This document shows, piece by piece, positions 18,021-27,075 of a stretch of 55,712 nucleotides of DNA. A program made the translations under genes and the position numbers. The stretch is from Psittacicella melopsittaci (GTDB taxonomy: Bacteria > Pseudomonadota > Gammaproteobacteria > Enterobacterales > Psittacicellaceae), in contig NZ_NRJH01000001.1 of NCBI RefSeq assembly GCF_003585925.1, forward strand, positions 1 to 55,712, read 5' to 3'. Positions within the stretch are counted from its first letter, which is position 1, and each line of letters starts with the position of its first letter. The notes below the pieces were generated by a model. It did not search any database and had not been told where the DNA came from. It saw only the letters and a list, made by a program, of their open reading frames with translations.

Positions 18021-19781
18021 ATGGCAAAGAAAAAAGAGAAGTACTCTTATACCCCAATAGGGCTAGAGCTTTTATATGATGAAGTGCTAGAAGGGGAAGG
18101 GAAGGCAGAGTTAGAGCAAAGAGGACAAGACACAGAAAAAGAGACAAGGGCGAGACAAGCAGAGGTAAACTCTAGCCAGAGTCAAGCTCAAGGAGGTTCT
18201 CAAGAGCAAGAAAAGTCTTGCTCCAATGCAAGCTCAAACTCTAGCCAGAGTGCTCAAGAGCAAGAAAAAGCTTGCTCAAGTGCGAGCTTAAACTCTGCTA
18301 AGAACTTAGAAGAACAAACCCTTGCTAAGCAAGAGATTGTCGAAGCTCAAGCTGAAGAGGCAAATGAGTTCTGGCAAGAAATGCTCACTGATATACCGCA
18401 GTATACCAGCCAACAGCTAGAAGAGATGTTTGCTTATTACCAAGGCTATGAGGGAGAAATGATTCCTGAGTATGGAGAGCTAGAACCGCCACCTGAGTGG
18501 GTAGAGCAAGAACTTGCTGTAACTCCTGAAGATATTGCCTATTACGAAAACTATTGTCAAAGTGTTAATTTTGCTCAAGAGGAACTCGAAGCCTATTGGC
18601 AAGGGCAAGAAGTAGGATCGTCTTATTTTGTAGCCGAGTTAGAGGCAGGGAGTGAAGCTGAATTAGAGTTTGGGAGAGAGCCTGAGTTAGAGTTTGGGTG
18701 CGAGCCTGAGTTAGAGTCTGGACGAGGTTCGGAGTTAGGGGCTGGACGAGGTTCGGAGTTAGAGTCTGGACAAGGTTCGGAGTTGGAGTCTGTATCTGCT
18801 TTTAAGGGAGATTCTGATTTAGCCTCAGGATCTGCTCTTAGAGAAGATTGCGTAGAGTCTAGGCATGATCTTGGTGCTGATTCTGGAGTTAGACCAGTTG
18901 CTAGTCCACTAGACGAGCAAGCTCAACTTAAAACAAAAAGCACCACTCCCATTTGGAAAAAAGCTCAAGCTTTAGTGCACGAACAAATAGATAAAGAGCA
19001 GGCTCGGGAACATATTCAAGCTCGTATTCAAGCCAATAATCAAGTTGCTCTGACAAGTTTAGAGAACCTACCCGAAGCTGATAAAGAAAAAGAGTGGTTT
19101 GAGGATTTAGAGCAAAACATTGAAAGCATGGCACAACGCTATCAAGATGAGCAGGTCAGTGATCTAATTGCTTATTTAGCACAACAACCGAGCAAACCAC
19201 CTCCTGCCAGTCAGACCTCTTATCAAACAAATGTTCCTCTGAGTCCCAAAGAACGAAATATTTTAGCTTGGCGACAAAAGAAAGACCAGCTCTATCAACA
19301 CCAACTTGAAACTAGTAAAAGATTGCAACGTCGTCCTTTGCTAAATCGCATTCATGCTTTATCTAACCTCAGCGAGTTAATGCATATGTGCGGTGATCCT
19401 GCTATTTTAAGTCACAACTTTAAATTACGCAGTAAGTATCTTTTACATCTGGTACAGCAAGGCTCTTTTGCTCCTGCTAAGTTTATGGCACAAAACAAAT
19501 CTTTGTTTTTGGCAAATATGGTCAAGCAACTGGCAACTTGGCAGCAAGTAGCCCCGCATTGGCAAGGACAAGAGGATCCTGCTTGGCAATTATTTGCTCA
19601 GGCACAACAAGTGGATTTTGTTGACTGTGATTTTACTGAAGTAGATTTAGATTTAATCGCTTCTCTATACCAAAAGAAAAACTCTAATCTTTGGCAAGAG
19701 CAAGCAGCCCGTTTGGTGTTGCAATGGCAACTTTTTGAAAAGTTTGCTGCTCTAGCAAAAAATAAAGCTCAGGAGAGTTAG
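18021..19781 (+). CDS. Hypothetical protein with acidic repeat linker, tra operon
   Basis: I do not recognise this 586-aa protein. There is no signal peptide or membrane segment. The N-terminal 120 residues are Ser/Gln/Glu-rich low complexity with two copies of an SSQSxxQEQEKxCSxAS-like block. Residues about 125-205 are acidic and Tyr/Glu-rich. An 8-aa repeat follows (212-259). The C-terminal third (about 405-586) is basic and helical, with SPKERNILAWRQKKDQLYQH and PLLNRIHALSNLSELMHMC, and looks like a folded domain. GAGGAG lies 9-14 bp before the ATG at 18021. It could be an accessory relaxosome protein or the separated C-terminal part of a relaxase, but nothing in the sequence proves it. 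Confidence 0.7.
   Translation: MAKKKEKYSYTPIGLELLYDEVLEGEGKAELEQRGQDTEKETRARQAEVNSSQSQAQGGSQEQEKSCSNASSNSSQSAQEQEKACSSASLNSAKNLEEQTLAKQEIVEAQAEEANEFWQEMLTDIPQYTSQQLEEMFAYYQGYEGEMIPEYGELEPPPEWVEQELAVTPEDIAYYENYCQSVNFAQEELEAYWQGQEVGSSYFVAELEAGSEAELEFGREPELEFGCEPELESGRGSELGAGRGSELESGQGSELESVSAFKGDSDLASGSALREDCVESRHDLGADSGVRPVASPLDEQAQLKTKSTTPIWKKAQALVHEQIDKEQAREHIQARIQANNQVALTSLENLPEADKEKEWFEDLEQNIESMAQRYQDEQVSDLIAYLAQQPSKPPPASQTSYQTNVPLSPKERNILAWRQKKDQLYQHQLETSKRLQRRPLLNRIHALSNLSELMHMCGDPAILSHNFKLRSKYLLHLVQQGSFAPAKFMAQNKSLFLANMVKQLATWQQVAPHWQGQEDPAWQLFAQAQQVDFVDCDFTEVDLDLIASLYQKKNSNLWQEQAARLVLQWQLFEKFAALAKNKAQES
18654..18797 (+). repeat. Six 24-bp in-frame repeats (8 aa, GSELESGR-like)
   Basis: Six units of 24 bp encode EAELEFGR, EPELEFGC, EPELESGR, GSELGAGR, GSELESGQ and GSELESVS. 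The units are in phase and form an acidic linker between the two halves of the 586-aa protein. Confidence 0.85.
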
Positions 19782-19783
19782 TT

Positions 19784-20758
19784 ATGTATGACGATGATGA
19801 AGATCTAGACCAACCTAATGCCCTCAAATCTTTATTGGATTTGTATGATGTAATGCGGGTAAGGTGGCAAAAAGAAAACCCTGGTGTGCATATTCCCACA
19901 CGCCAAGAGTTTGTGGAAAAAATGAATCGTGGGGAAACTATTACTTGGCAAACTCCAGAACCGCCAACTAAATCTCCTCCAGTAAAAAAAGCTAGTAAAA
20001 AGGGGCAACCAGTTAAAGCTTATCAAGAGCTTTCGCAAGTAAGACTCGATGAACTTTTTTATAGTTTTGAGCAAATGCCTGAGTCAAGTATGGTAAAGGG
20101 AATAAACCAAGACAGCAGTTGTCGCCGCATCAATAACTTGCGTAAAAAGGTTAGTGACAATATGACCCCACCCGCACAAGAACCAGCAGTAAAAAACCTC
20201 GCTCGTTATGATTTTGCTCGCTTAGGGCAAGAATTGTGTCATAGTCCTGAAGGACGAGCTGTACAACAAAACTTGGTAGAGCAACAATTGCATTTAAAGA
20301 GTCAGGACTTTTTACTGCTCGAGATAATGTCGGTGTTATATGACTTTAGTGTAAAACAGCTCGAACAGGATTTTTCTCCCACCAAGCTCGAAAGTTATTT
20401 ACAGCAGTATGGTTTAGTGCATGGCGAACAAAACACCAGTGTTTTTTTAGGGCAAGGGGCTTTTGTTCCTTTACGAGCAAGTGGCTATACTGGGGCTGTT
20501 AAATCTGAAACTAAAGCCCGAGCGAGCCTTGATTATCAAGCTTTGCTTGATTATTTAGCCGAGCACTTACATCCCGATACTTGGGCGTATTTGCAACTTA
20601 GTCAAGTTGAACGCTATTTAGTGCAATTGCTTTATCAACCCCAACATAGTTTGCAATATGATGCCCAAGCTCAGCAAATAAACTATAGCTATTTTTTAGA
20701 TTTGCCCATTTTGCATCTGCTCGTGGAAATCTATGGTCAACGCGAGGAACATTTATGA
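19784..20758 (+). CDS. Hypothetical protein upstream of the coupling ATPase
   Basis: I do not recognise this 324-aa protein. There is no signal peptide or membrane segment. The N-terminal 110 residues are charged and Pro/Lys-rich, probably disordered. From about residue 135 the protein becomes helical, including LARYDFARLGQELCHSPEGR, QDFLLLEIMSVLYDFSVKQL and a Trp/Leu-rich C-terminus. It starts 2 bp after the previous stop and overlaps the coupling-protein gene by ATGA (20755-20758), so the two are translationally coupled and may act together. A role as an adaptor presenting substrate or the relaxase-like protein to TraD is an inference from position only. Confidence 0.7.
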   Translation: MYDDDEDLDQPNALKSLLDLYDVMRVRWQKENPGVHIPTRQEFVEKMNRGETITWQTPEPPTKSPPVKKASKKGQPVKAYQELSQVRLDELFYSFEQMPESSMVKGINQDSSCRRINNLRKKVSDNMTPPAQEPAVKNLARYDFARLGQELCHSPEGRAVQQNLVEQQLHLKSQDFLLLEIMSVLYDFSVKQLEQDFSPTKLESYLQQYGLVHGEQNTSVFLGQGAFVPLRASGYTGAVKSETKARASLDYQALLDYLAEHLHPDTWAYLQLSQVERYLVQLLYQPQHSLQYDAQAQQINYSYFLDLPILHLLVEIYGQREEHL

Positions 20759-22626
20759 AAAAATATTTATATTGTCAGTGTGGACTAGATTACTTTTTTC
20801 CGCAAACTTGGCAAAAGTATTTGTTGGCAAGGTACGCCAAAGAAGATGTGTCTATTCATTGGCGCGAAAACTATGAGCAGTTATTAGTTAACCTTGCCTT
20901 GGGACTAGGTGTAGGTTATTGGGGCTTGGGGTGTATTTTGGCTTTGTTTAACTACTTGCCAGGCAGTTGGGTAAGTTTGTTTTTTGCGTTGGCTTGTTTT
21001 TGTTTGAGTTTAAGTCTTTATCCCCAAGCCTTATTTAATCGGCAATGGCTCGAACAAAGATACACGCGTCCTCTGTTACTAACTAACTCTCTTGCTTTAC
21101 AGCAAGAGTTAGATCCGCAAAAATGGTGGTTGGGCAAGGGCTTTTACTGGGATGCACGGCATAGTTTTAAACAGCAAGCTATTCAACAAAAGTACAAGCT
21201 TTCCCAACACCAAAGTTATATTTCAAGTTCGCGCATGGGGTCATCTTGGTTACATGCTCTAGAGCATCAAGAACACAACCTCTATCTCGATTGTGAGCAT
21301 ACGAATGGTCATATGCTCATAGTTGGAACCACAGGTTCGGGCAAAACTCGGGCATTTGATTTGTTGATTCAGCAAGCGATTATGCGTCAAGAAAGTGTAA
21401 TAATTATCGATCCTAAAGGAGATCACGATTTACGCCAAAAGGCTTTGCATACATCCTATCGCATGAACTTGGCTACGCGTTTTTTAGCTTTTAGTCCTGC
21501 TTTTGCCCAACAAAGTATTGCTCTGGATTTATTGAGTAACTATGCTAAAACTTCGGATCTTGCCCAACGCATAATTTCTTTAATGCCCAACTCGGCTCAT
21601 GCTGCTCCGTTTAAGGCTGTTTCTTATCAGACAGTGCTAACAGTAATTGATGCCTTAACCCTACTCAATCACAAGATAACCCTTGCTAAAATTTATCTGA
21701 GTCTAACCGTGGGCTTAAAAGATCTAGTTATTCAAGTAATGCTTTATGCCTGTAAAACCTATGACATTCCGCAGTATCTTGAAATTCTTGCCCAAGAAAA
21801 CCTTGATACTCGTGCCTTAAAAAATGTCCTGCGTGCCTACATAAAAAACTATCATCCTTTAGTTAAGCAAGAAGCGATTTTGAATTTAATTGAGTTATAT
21901 AATCATGACTCTACTCATCTTGGGAAAATGCTTGCCACTTTACTGCCTGGGTTACAAGTTCTAGCTACTCCACCCATGAATGAGTTAATTACCCCCGAAC
22001 TTGAAGTAAGTGGGCAAAGAATGGTGTTTAATCTCCAGAGTTTAACCAGTACTAACTATATTCTCTATATTGGCCTCGACAGTTTGTCAGATGCCACTTT
22101 ATCGGGCAATATTGGTAGTTTACTTCTTTCGGATTTAGCCGCTTTAGCAGGTTCAATATACAACTACAAGGATATTAAAAAGCCGATTAACATTTTTATT
22201 GATGAGGCAGGTGAGGTAGTAAATGACGCCTTTATTCAAATTCTCAATAAAGGTAGGGGAGCAGGCTTGCGCTGTTTTACTGCCACCCAAACTATAGCTG
22301 ATTTTAATGTGCGGATCGGAGATAAAGAAAAAACCCGACAAATGCTAGGAAACTTTAATAACTGGTTGGCTTTGCGGACTACCGATTTTGAGACACAAAA
22401 ATACCTTGCTCAATCTTTACGTCAAACGCGCGTAACCGTAAAACAAAGTAACTATATGCAGCATGATGCCTTTACTAATAACTCTTATAGTGATGCTCTC
22501 AACCATGAAAGTACCCTTTTAGTGACGCCAGATATTCTTGCTGAGTTACCAAATTTTGAGTACATAGCTCGAGTAGCGGGGGGACAGGTTATTAAAGGGC
22601 GTTTACCTATAGTAACCGAGGAGTGA
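20755..22626 (+). CDS. traD: TraD, type IV coupling ATPase (SXT/MOBH type)
   Basis: Coupling proteins are inner-membrane hexameric ATPases that deliver the substrate (relaxase-DNA or protein) to the type IV channel. Hydrophobic segments lie at residues about 43-85. Walker A is GTTGSGKT at 191-198, followed by the family-typical IIIDPKGDHDLRQKAL; Walker B is IFIDEAGEVV with D483/E484; GRGAGLRCFTATQTIADF is the downstream sensor-like stretch. At 623 aa it matches SXT-type TraD, whose GTTGVGKTR and FDPKGD motifs are nearly the same. Unlike the relaxase-like gene upstream, all ATPase motifs look intact, so the channel is probably energised. It overlaps the previous gene by 4 bases and is followed by a DUF4400-like gene, the SXT traD-s043 arrangement. 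Confidence 0.88.
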   Translation: MKKYLYCQCGLDYFFPQTWQKYLLARYAKEDVSIHWRENYEQLLVNLALGLGVGYWGLGCILALFNYLPGSWVSLFFALACFCLSLSLYPQALFNRQWLEQRYTRPLLLTNSLALQQELDPQKWWLGKGFYWDARHSFKQQAIQQKYKLSQHQSYISSSRMGSSWLHALEHQEHNLYLDCEHTNGHMLIVGTTGSGKTRAFDLLIQQAIMRQESVIIIDPKGDHDLRQKALHTSYRMNLATRFLAFSPAFAQQSIALDLLSNYAKTSDLAQRIISLMPNSAHAAPFKAVSYQTVLTVIDALTLLNHKITLAKIYLSLTVGLKDLVIQVMLYACKTYDIPQYLEILAQENLDTRALKNVLRAYIKNYHPLVKQEAILNLIELYNHDSTHLGKMLATLLPGLQVLATPPMNELITPELEVSGQRMVFNLQSLTSTNYILYIGLDSLSDATLSGNIGSLLLSDLAALAGSIYNYKDIKKPINIFIDEAGEVVNDAFIQILNKGRGAGLRCFTATQTIADFNVRIGDKEKTRQMLGNFNNWLALRTTDFETQKYLAQSLRQTRVTVKQSNYMQHDAFTNNSYSDALNHESTLLVTPDILAELPNFEYIARVAGGQVIKGRLPIVTEE

Positions 22627-22628
22627 GT

Positions 22629-23255
22629 ATGAGATATTTTTATCGTTTTCTCTTAGTTTTATTTTTGAGTAGTATGTTGGGCTTGTTTGTTTATGGTTTT
22701 TTAGCACTCAATCGTCAGCATCTAATTGAGGCAATAGTTCTAGCCTTTGCTAGGCACGGACCTGCACTACAAGAGTTTGCTAATTTAGTTGCCCAAGGAG
22801 ATATAGAACCCTTGCCTAATTGGCAACTTTGGGGAGTAGAAGCTGATCCGCGTCCTTGGTCACAAAGATTGCAAGAAGGGCGTTGGCAAGAAAATCGCAT
22901 TCACGAGTTTATGCTAACTTTAGATTTATACTTGATTCTCTTAAAACAGAGAGCTTGGAGTTTTTTACCTATATTGCTTTTAAGTTTACCGCTAATTGGC
23001 TTGCTCTTTTACTGCTTACGCATTAAACGTTTAATTCAACAAGACTATTTAGTTTACACTTCGCCATTGCAAAAAGGGATATATGTTTATGCTCTGGGAG
23101 CTAGTAGTTGGTTGTGGATGTTTCTTTTTGCTTTGCCTTATCCGCTTAGTCTTACTTATATAGGGGGAAGTTATTTACTGGTAGTGGTTTTAACTTACAA
23201 GGTAAGACAAATTGTTCAGGTGTCGGTACGGCAAAATGCTTTAACGGTTAATTAA
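22629..23255 (+). CDS. DUF4400-like integrating-conjugative-element membrane protein
   Basis: The ATG at 22629 is preferred to the GTG at 22623 because GAGGAG (22618-22623) lies 5 bp before it and overlaps the GTG. The 208-aa product has a hydrophobic N-terminal segment (about 5-27), a pair of segments near 112-136, and C-terminal segments near 156-195 with the pattern YVYALGASSWLWMFLFALPY then GGSYLLVVVL. This is the architecture of DUF4400 proteins, which sit directly after traD in SXT-type elements; their function is unknown but linked to the coupling protein. It is the last gene of the operon. Sequence similarity was judged from the hydrophobic pattern and context. Confidence 0.6.
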   Translation: MRYFYRFLLVLFLSSMLGLFVYGFLALNRQHLIEAIVLAFARHGPALQEFANLVAQGDIEPLPNWQLWGVEADPRPWSQRLQEGRWQENRIHEFMLTLDLYLILLKQRAWSFLPILLLSLPLIGLLFYCLRIKRLIQQDYLVYTSPLQKGIYVYALGASSWLWMFLFALPYPLSLTYIGGSYLLVVVLTYKVRQIVQVSVRQNALTVN

Positions 23256-23460
23256 GAAGAAACAAAAGTAAAAGCAAAAACAAAAGCAAAACTGAAAAAA
23301 AAGGTAGGTTAAGCAAAGCTAAAGCACAACTGCAAAATGGTAAGTTAAGCAAAGCTGAAACCAAACTGAAAAAATAGTAGGTTCAGTAAAGTAAAAAACA
23401 AAAACAAAAAAGGCAGGTTAAGAAAAGAAAAAGTGAAAAATTCTGAGATAAAATGAACTT
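23256..23460. other. A-rich degenerate repeat spacer after the tra operon
   Basis: No gene is seen. The plus strand is strongly A-rich, with degenerate copies of GGTTAAGCAAAGCT and of AACTGAAAAAA spaced about 35-55 bp apart. No convincing terminator with a GC stem is visible right after the operon. Confidence 0.5.
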
Positions 23461-23515
23461 AGAAGGTTTTTAGAAGGTTTTTAGAAGGTTTTTAGAAGGT
23501 TTTTAGAAGGTTTTT
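23461..23515. repeat. Five perfect 11-bp tandem repeats (AGAAGGTTTTT)
   Basis: AGAAGGTTTTT occurs five times head to tail without error. An 11-bp period places a T5 tract on the same face of the helix each turn, so the segment should be intrinsically curved. It marks the edge between the tra operon and the lower-GC island. Confidence 0.95.
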
Positions 23516-23590
23516 ATTTTAAGAGGGAGATTTTGTCTTCCTCTTCCTTTATATGACAAATTAGTTGAGATTGAATAGTTAAACTGAAGA

Positions 23591-23680
23591 GATTGAACTT
23601 TGAAATATTCTTCTATACAAGATTGAACTTTGAAATATTCTTCTATACAAGATTGAACTTTGAAATATCCTTCGATACAA
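23591..23680. repeat. Three 30-bp tandem repeats
   Basis: Units at 23591, 23621 and 23651 start with GATTGAACTTTGAAATATTC. The first two are identical and the third differs at two positions. There are no spacers, so this is a direct tandem repeat and not CRISPR. Confidence 0.95.
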
Positions 23681-23805
23681 GATTTAGCTATGCAAGATAA
23701 GTTCTCGTAAGATTCTATGCACTATGTTTATAATAACTCTGTTTTAGTTAATTATTCATGCTTTGATGATTTAGGTTTTTAATATATCTGGATTTTAGTT
23801 GATTA

Positions 23806-24099
23806 CTAATTTAAATAATTAACCTTAAATAATTCCCCATAATTTTGAGCTATGAAAAAAATGTCAGTGGTAATGGAAAAGCAGTAATGGCAATATTTGC
23901 ATCGCCATTGATGACGACTAGCGTTAAAATAATCATTATGACATTTTTGACAACGAGTACAAATAACATGATGAAGATTATCACTTTGTTGCGAACGTTC
24001 TTTGATTAGCATTTTCAAAATATCAATATCAGACATCTCACTCACTTGTGCAATAGACAAGTGGCGAGCGTTTGCTGATAAAAGAAAATGCTGTGCCAT
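23806..24099 (-). pseudogene. IS1595-family transposase, N-terminal fragment
   Basis: The 97-residue product begins MAQHFLLSANARHLSIAQV and contains a zinc ribbon (CTRCQKCHNDYF then WRCKYCHYCFSITTDIFF), the hallmark N-terminus of IS1595-type transposases. The reading frame then runs into unrelated AT-rich sequence and stops, so the DDE catalytic domain is missing. It is similar in layout to, but clearly diverged from, the transposase gene at 27399, so the two are different elements. It points left, away from the restriction gene. Confidence 0.75.
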
Positions 24100-24108
24100 A
24101 AAAAGAAA

Positions 24109-24168
24109 TCCCTTTATTGAAATTCTGTTTAGCCTTTTAAGGCTTAAAGCAAAAATTCAATAAAGGGA
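24109..24168. repeat. Stem-loop upstream of the transposase fragment
   Basis: A perfect 13-bp inverted repeat (TCCCTTTATTGAA at 24109-24121 with TTCAATAAAGGGA at 24156-24168) encloses a smaller stem AGCCTT/AAGGCT (24131-24144). It lies in the leader of the minus-strand transposase fragment. It could be part of the element's terminal region or an RNA stem. Confidence 0.75.
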
Positions 24169-24379
24169 CTTCAAAATTTTTATGGCTTAAGTTTTAATTT
24201 AATACTGAAGTAATGTCAAATTATTTTTGTTTGTCAAGCAAATTTACAAAAATTTGTTTAGGTATTAATTCCTTGATTTTTGTGGTGGTAATATAGGTTT
24301 ATTTGATTTATTTTTATAGGACTTATCTCATCAAAATATACAACTAATAAAAACTAATTGATATAATAATTATAATTTA

Positions 24380-26962
24380 TTAAGTTGTTAAATCACCTAA
24401 CTCTTTCACAACTTCTTGAATTTGACTAACAGCTTGCCATTTGCTATCCATTGCATTTTTAATTTTATTTGAGATCTCTAAAATTTTATTCCTATCATTA
24501 TGTATAGGCAATTTTAATTCTTTCCAACGATCAGCTATATTAGGTAAAGTAGTTTCTATTAATATTTTATTTTTAGCTTGTTCTTGTGTGATCCAATGAC
24601 TTAATAAATATAATAAATAATAAGGTGTTATTCCATATTTATTATTAGGTAGAACTCTTAAAACTAAAATTTCACGAGTTAATAAAACTTCTGTATCAAA
24701 AGGAGATATCATTGCAACACTTCCAATCCTATAGCTACCTCTCCTCACATATAATATATCGCATTCATGTAATGTTTTTTGCTCACTAAAAATTTCTTTA
24801 TATGTGTTATATGGAATTTTTGATGTTGGGTCTTTATAAACTTCCCAATTCACTATATCTTTTACACGAATATATGGAATATCTCCTTTTCCTTTATTTT
24901 CAGATTCAGGTGAACCATGTCCATCAAAATGTTTTATAACTTTTGATGAAATTAATTCTTGAATAGAAATTAAAGATATTCCTTTTTTATCAGCATAAGT
25001 TTCTAATTCTTTTGTTTTTTCTTTCCAGTAATATCGAGGTACATATACTTTTGTTTTTTTTACAATACTAGAATCTACTAAAAAAGAATATCTAATATTA
25101 TCACTAAATTCTTCATTATTGACAAAGGTAGTCCAATTACCCCCTTTACCTTTTAATTCTTTCAGTTCATTAATTTCACTGTTTATGATCTTTATATCAT
25201 CCCAAAGTTCATTTGTAGACTTATGATTGGTATAATCCCATCTAAAAATCTCTTTACCTTGATGATCATGCCCCATTTCTTCAGCTACACACATTAATAT
25301 TTTATCTTGCTGTTTTGTGTTTTTTTCAAGAAATACAGCAATACATTTAGCATTATTATGAGGTCTAAATGTATTATGAGGTAAATCAATTAAGCAAAAT
25401 ATATTATGTTTTGCCAGAAACTCCATTACATATTGAGCTCTTGGAGCATGAAAGTAGGTTTCAGGAATAATCAGCCCCATTCTTCCCCCATCAATAAGCA
25501 AATCCAAACATCTTTCAATAAAGAGAATTTGCGGAGGCATCTCTGTATTTAATTTATTTGTTTCAATATAATAATTACCATTCTTTTTCCACTTTTTAGC
25601 TAGCTTATATTGTTCTAGTTTTTCTCTTCCTTTAATTTTTATATCTTTTCCAAACGGCGGATTAGCGAGTAAACAGTCAAAAGAATTTAAATGTATACTT
25701 TGTTGAGTTTTTATACACCAATGAGACGGTAATTCAAGACTATCTTCACAAAAAATACCTCCTTTTCCATCTCCTAATATTGCCATATATGCTTTAGAAA
25801 CTTTAGCTAATAATGAATCTTTTTCTATTCCATGAACTAATGTCATTGCTGTTTTTTGTTTTTCTTCATTAAGAGCTAAGTTATTCCATCCTAAATATTT
25901 TGCATCTTCCTCTAATAGATTCCATAAATAACGTAGTGATTCAACAAGAAACCCACCTGAACCACAAGCTGGATCAATGACTTTTTCATCAATACCTTGA
26001 TTCAAAATATTAACCATCAATTTAATCACATTTCGAGGAGTAAAGAATTGTCCCTGAGGACCTTTTAAAGCATAACCAATAAAGGTTTCAAAAGCATCAG
26101 CAACAACATCTCTTTCAGCATCAATTAAACAATAGTTTTGTAATTGCCCAACAACATAATATAAAGAATGATCATCTAAAGTTATTTTATCATTCGTATC
26201 AAAAACTTCTTTATATTTTGATTTTACTGATTGAAATAATTCATTAATTCTATAGGCAACATCTTTTTCTGATTCATTTACCCCCGCTCTAAATTTAACA
26301 ACTTCATTGGGAGGAGTAAATTTTTCATCATAAATTTTTGTAAATATAATATTAATTAATTGTTTTGCTAATTCTTCATCTCTAGTTGTTCCAATAGCAT
26401 TACCAGCTAAATGATTACGTAATGAATTAAAAATAGCTTTTAAATTATGCGGAACAATTAAATCTTTTCTTTTATATAACCCAATATCTTCTAATCTTTC
26501 TCCTCTTTTAGGTATATTAGGAATCTGTTTAAATACTAATCCATTTTCAGTTATTATTTTTTGCAAATAAACGGGGGTATCTTTTCCATTATACCAAACA
26601 CCTAATTCAGCAGATGACAGAGTCAAATAGTCTTTTAGCTGGGATATCCCTTCCTTTATCATAGATTGTTTACATTCAACTATAATATAAAGCTCATTCT
26701 CTTTTTTTTCTGATGTTTTAAAGACTGCAATATCAATGGGGAAGCTACCACTAGTATCTGATGGGGATTTTTTTACAAAAAATTGAGGTCTGGTAATAAT
26801 TTGAGATTTCTCATAATTATAATCATTTACTAGAATTTGAGAAAATGGTTGGGTAGCCTGAATTTCTTCAGGTGTGCTTTTAATATAGATGTTAGAAATA
26901 TAATCTAAAATATAACCTTCTCTTGATTCTACTATTTCAGAAGATATAGATTGTTGGCTCAT
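24380..26962 (-). CDS. Single-chain restriction-modification enzyme (HsdR-N nuclease, N6-adenine methylase, HsdS-like specificity)
   Basis: This 860-aa protein combines three activities, as in type IIG or BcgI-like and fused type I enzymes. Residues about 20-130 resemble the HSDR_N_2 domain, with a PD-(D/E)xK nuclease pattern: PIDIAVF then IIVECKQ. The central part is an N6-adenine methylase: motif I DPACGSGGF (from D330) and motif IV ANPPFG (from N434), with LKGPQGQFFTPRNVIKLMV just before. From about residue 600 an HsdS-like target-recognition region follows, including IPYIRVKDIVNW and a final coiled helix. The frame is intact. Base composition is clearly more AT-rich than the tra genes, a sign of transfer. 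An XRE-type regulator lies upstream in the same direction, suggesting controlled expression. No separate helicase-type HsdR is seen. Confidence 0.85.
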   Translation of the reverse strand: MSQQSISSEIVESREGYILDYISNIYIKSTPEEIQATQPFSQILVNDYNYEKSQIITRPQFFVKKSPSDTSGSFPIDIAVFKTSEKKENELYIIVECKQSMIKEGISQLKDYLTLSSAELGVWYNGKDTPVYLQKIITENGLVFKQIPNIPKRGERLEDIGLYKRKDLIVPHNLKAIFNSLRNHLAGNAIGTTRDEELAKQLINIIFTKIYDEKFTPPNEVVKFRAGVNESEKDVAYRINELFQSVKSKYKEVFDTNDKITLDDHSLYYVVGQLQNYCLIDAERDVVADAFETFIGYALKGPQGQFFTPRNVIKLMVNILNQGIDEKVIDPACGSGGFLVESLRYLWNLLEEDAKYLGWNNLALNEEKQKTAMTLVHGIEKDSLLAKVSKAYMAILGDGKGGIFCEDSLELPSHWCIKTQQSIHLNSFDCLLANPPFGKDIKIKGREKLEQYKLAKKWKKNGNYYIETNKLNTEMPPQILFIERCLDLLIDGGRMGLIIPETYFHAPRAQYVMEFLAKHNIFCLIDLPHNTFRPHNNAKCIAVFLEKNTKQQDKILMCVAEEMGHDHQGKEIFRWDYTNHKSTNELWDDIKIINSEINELKELKGKGGNWTTFVNNEEFSDNIRYSFLVDSSIVKKTKVYVPRYYWKEKTKELETYADKKGISLISIQELISSKVIKHFDGHGSPESENKGKGDIPYIRVKDIVNWEVYKDPTSKIPYNTYKEIFSEQKTLHECDILYVRRGSYRIGSVAMISPFDTEVLLTREILVLRVLPNNKYGITPYYLLYLLSHWITQEQAKNKILIETTLPNIADRWKELKLPIHNDRNKILEISNKIKNAMDSKWQAVSQIQEVVKELGDLTT

Positions 26963-27075
26963 TTTTATCCTTTTTGATTAAATATAAAATAATATTTATT
27001 GTTTTTCTGAAATTTCTTTAAAAGAAATTGAAAAAGCATCTTTTAATTTTTTAGGCATCAAACGATAGTCTGTAA

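Noticed and set aside
22623..22628. GTG start for the DUF4400-like gene
   Set aside because: The GTG overlaps the Shine-Dalgarno sequence of the ATG at 22629.
23591..23680. Possible CRISPR array
   Set aside because: The 30-bp units are directly adjacent with no spacers, and no cas gene is near.
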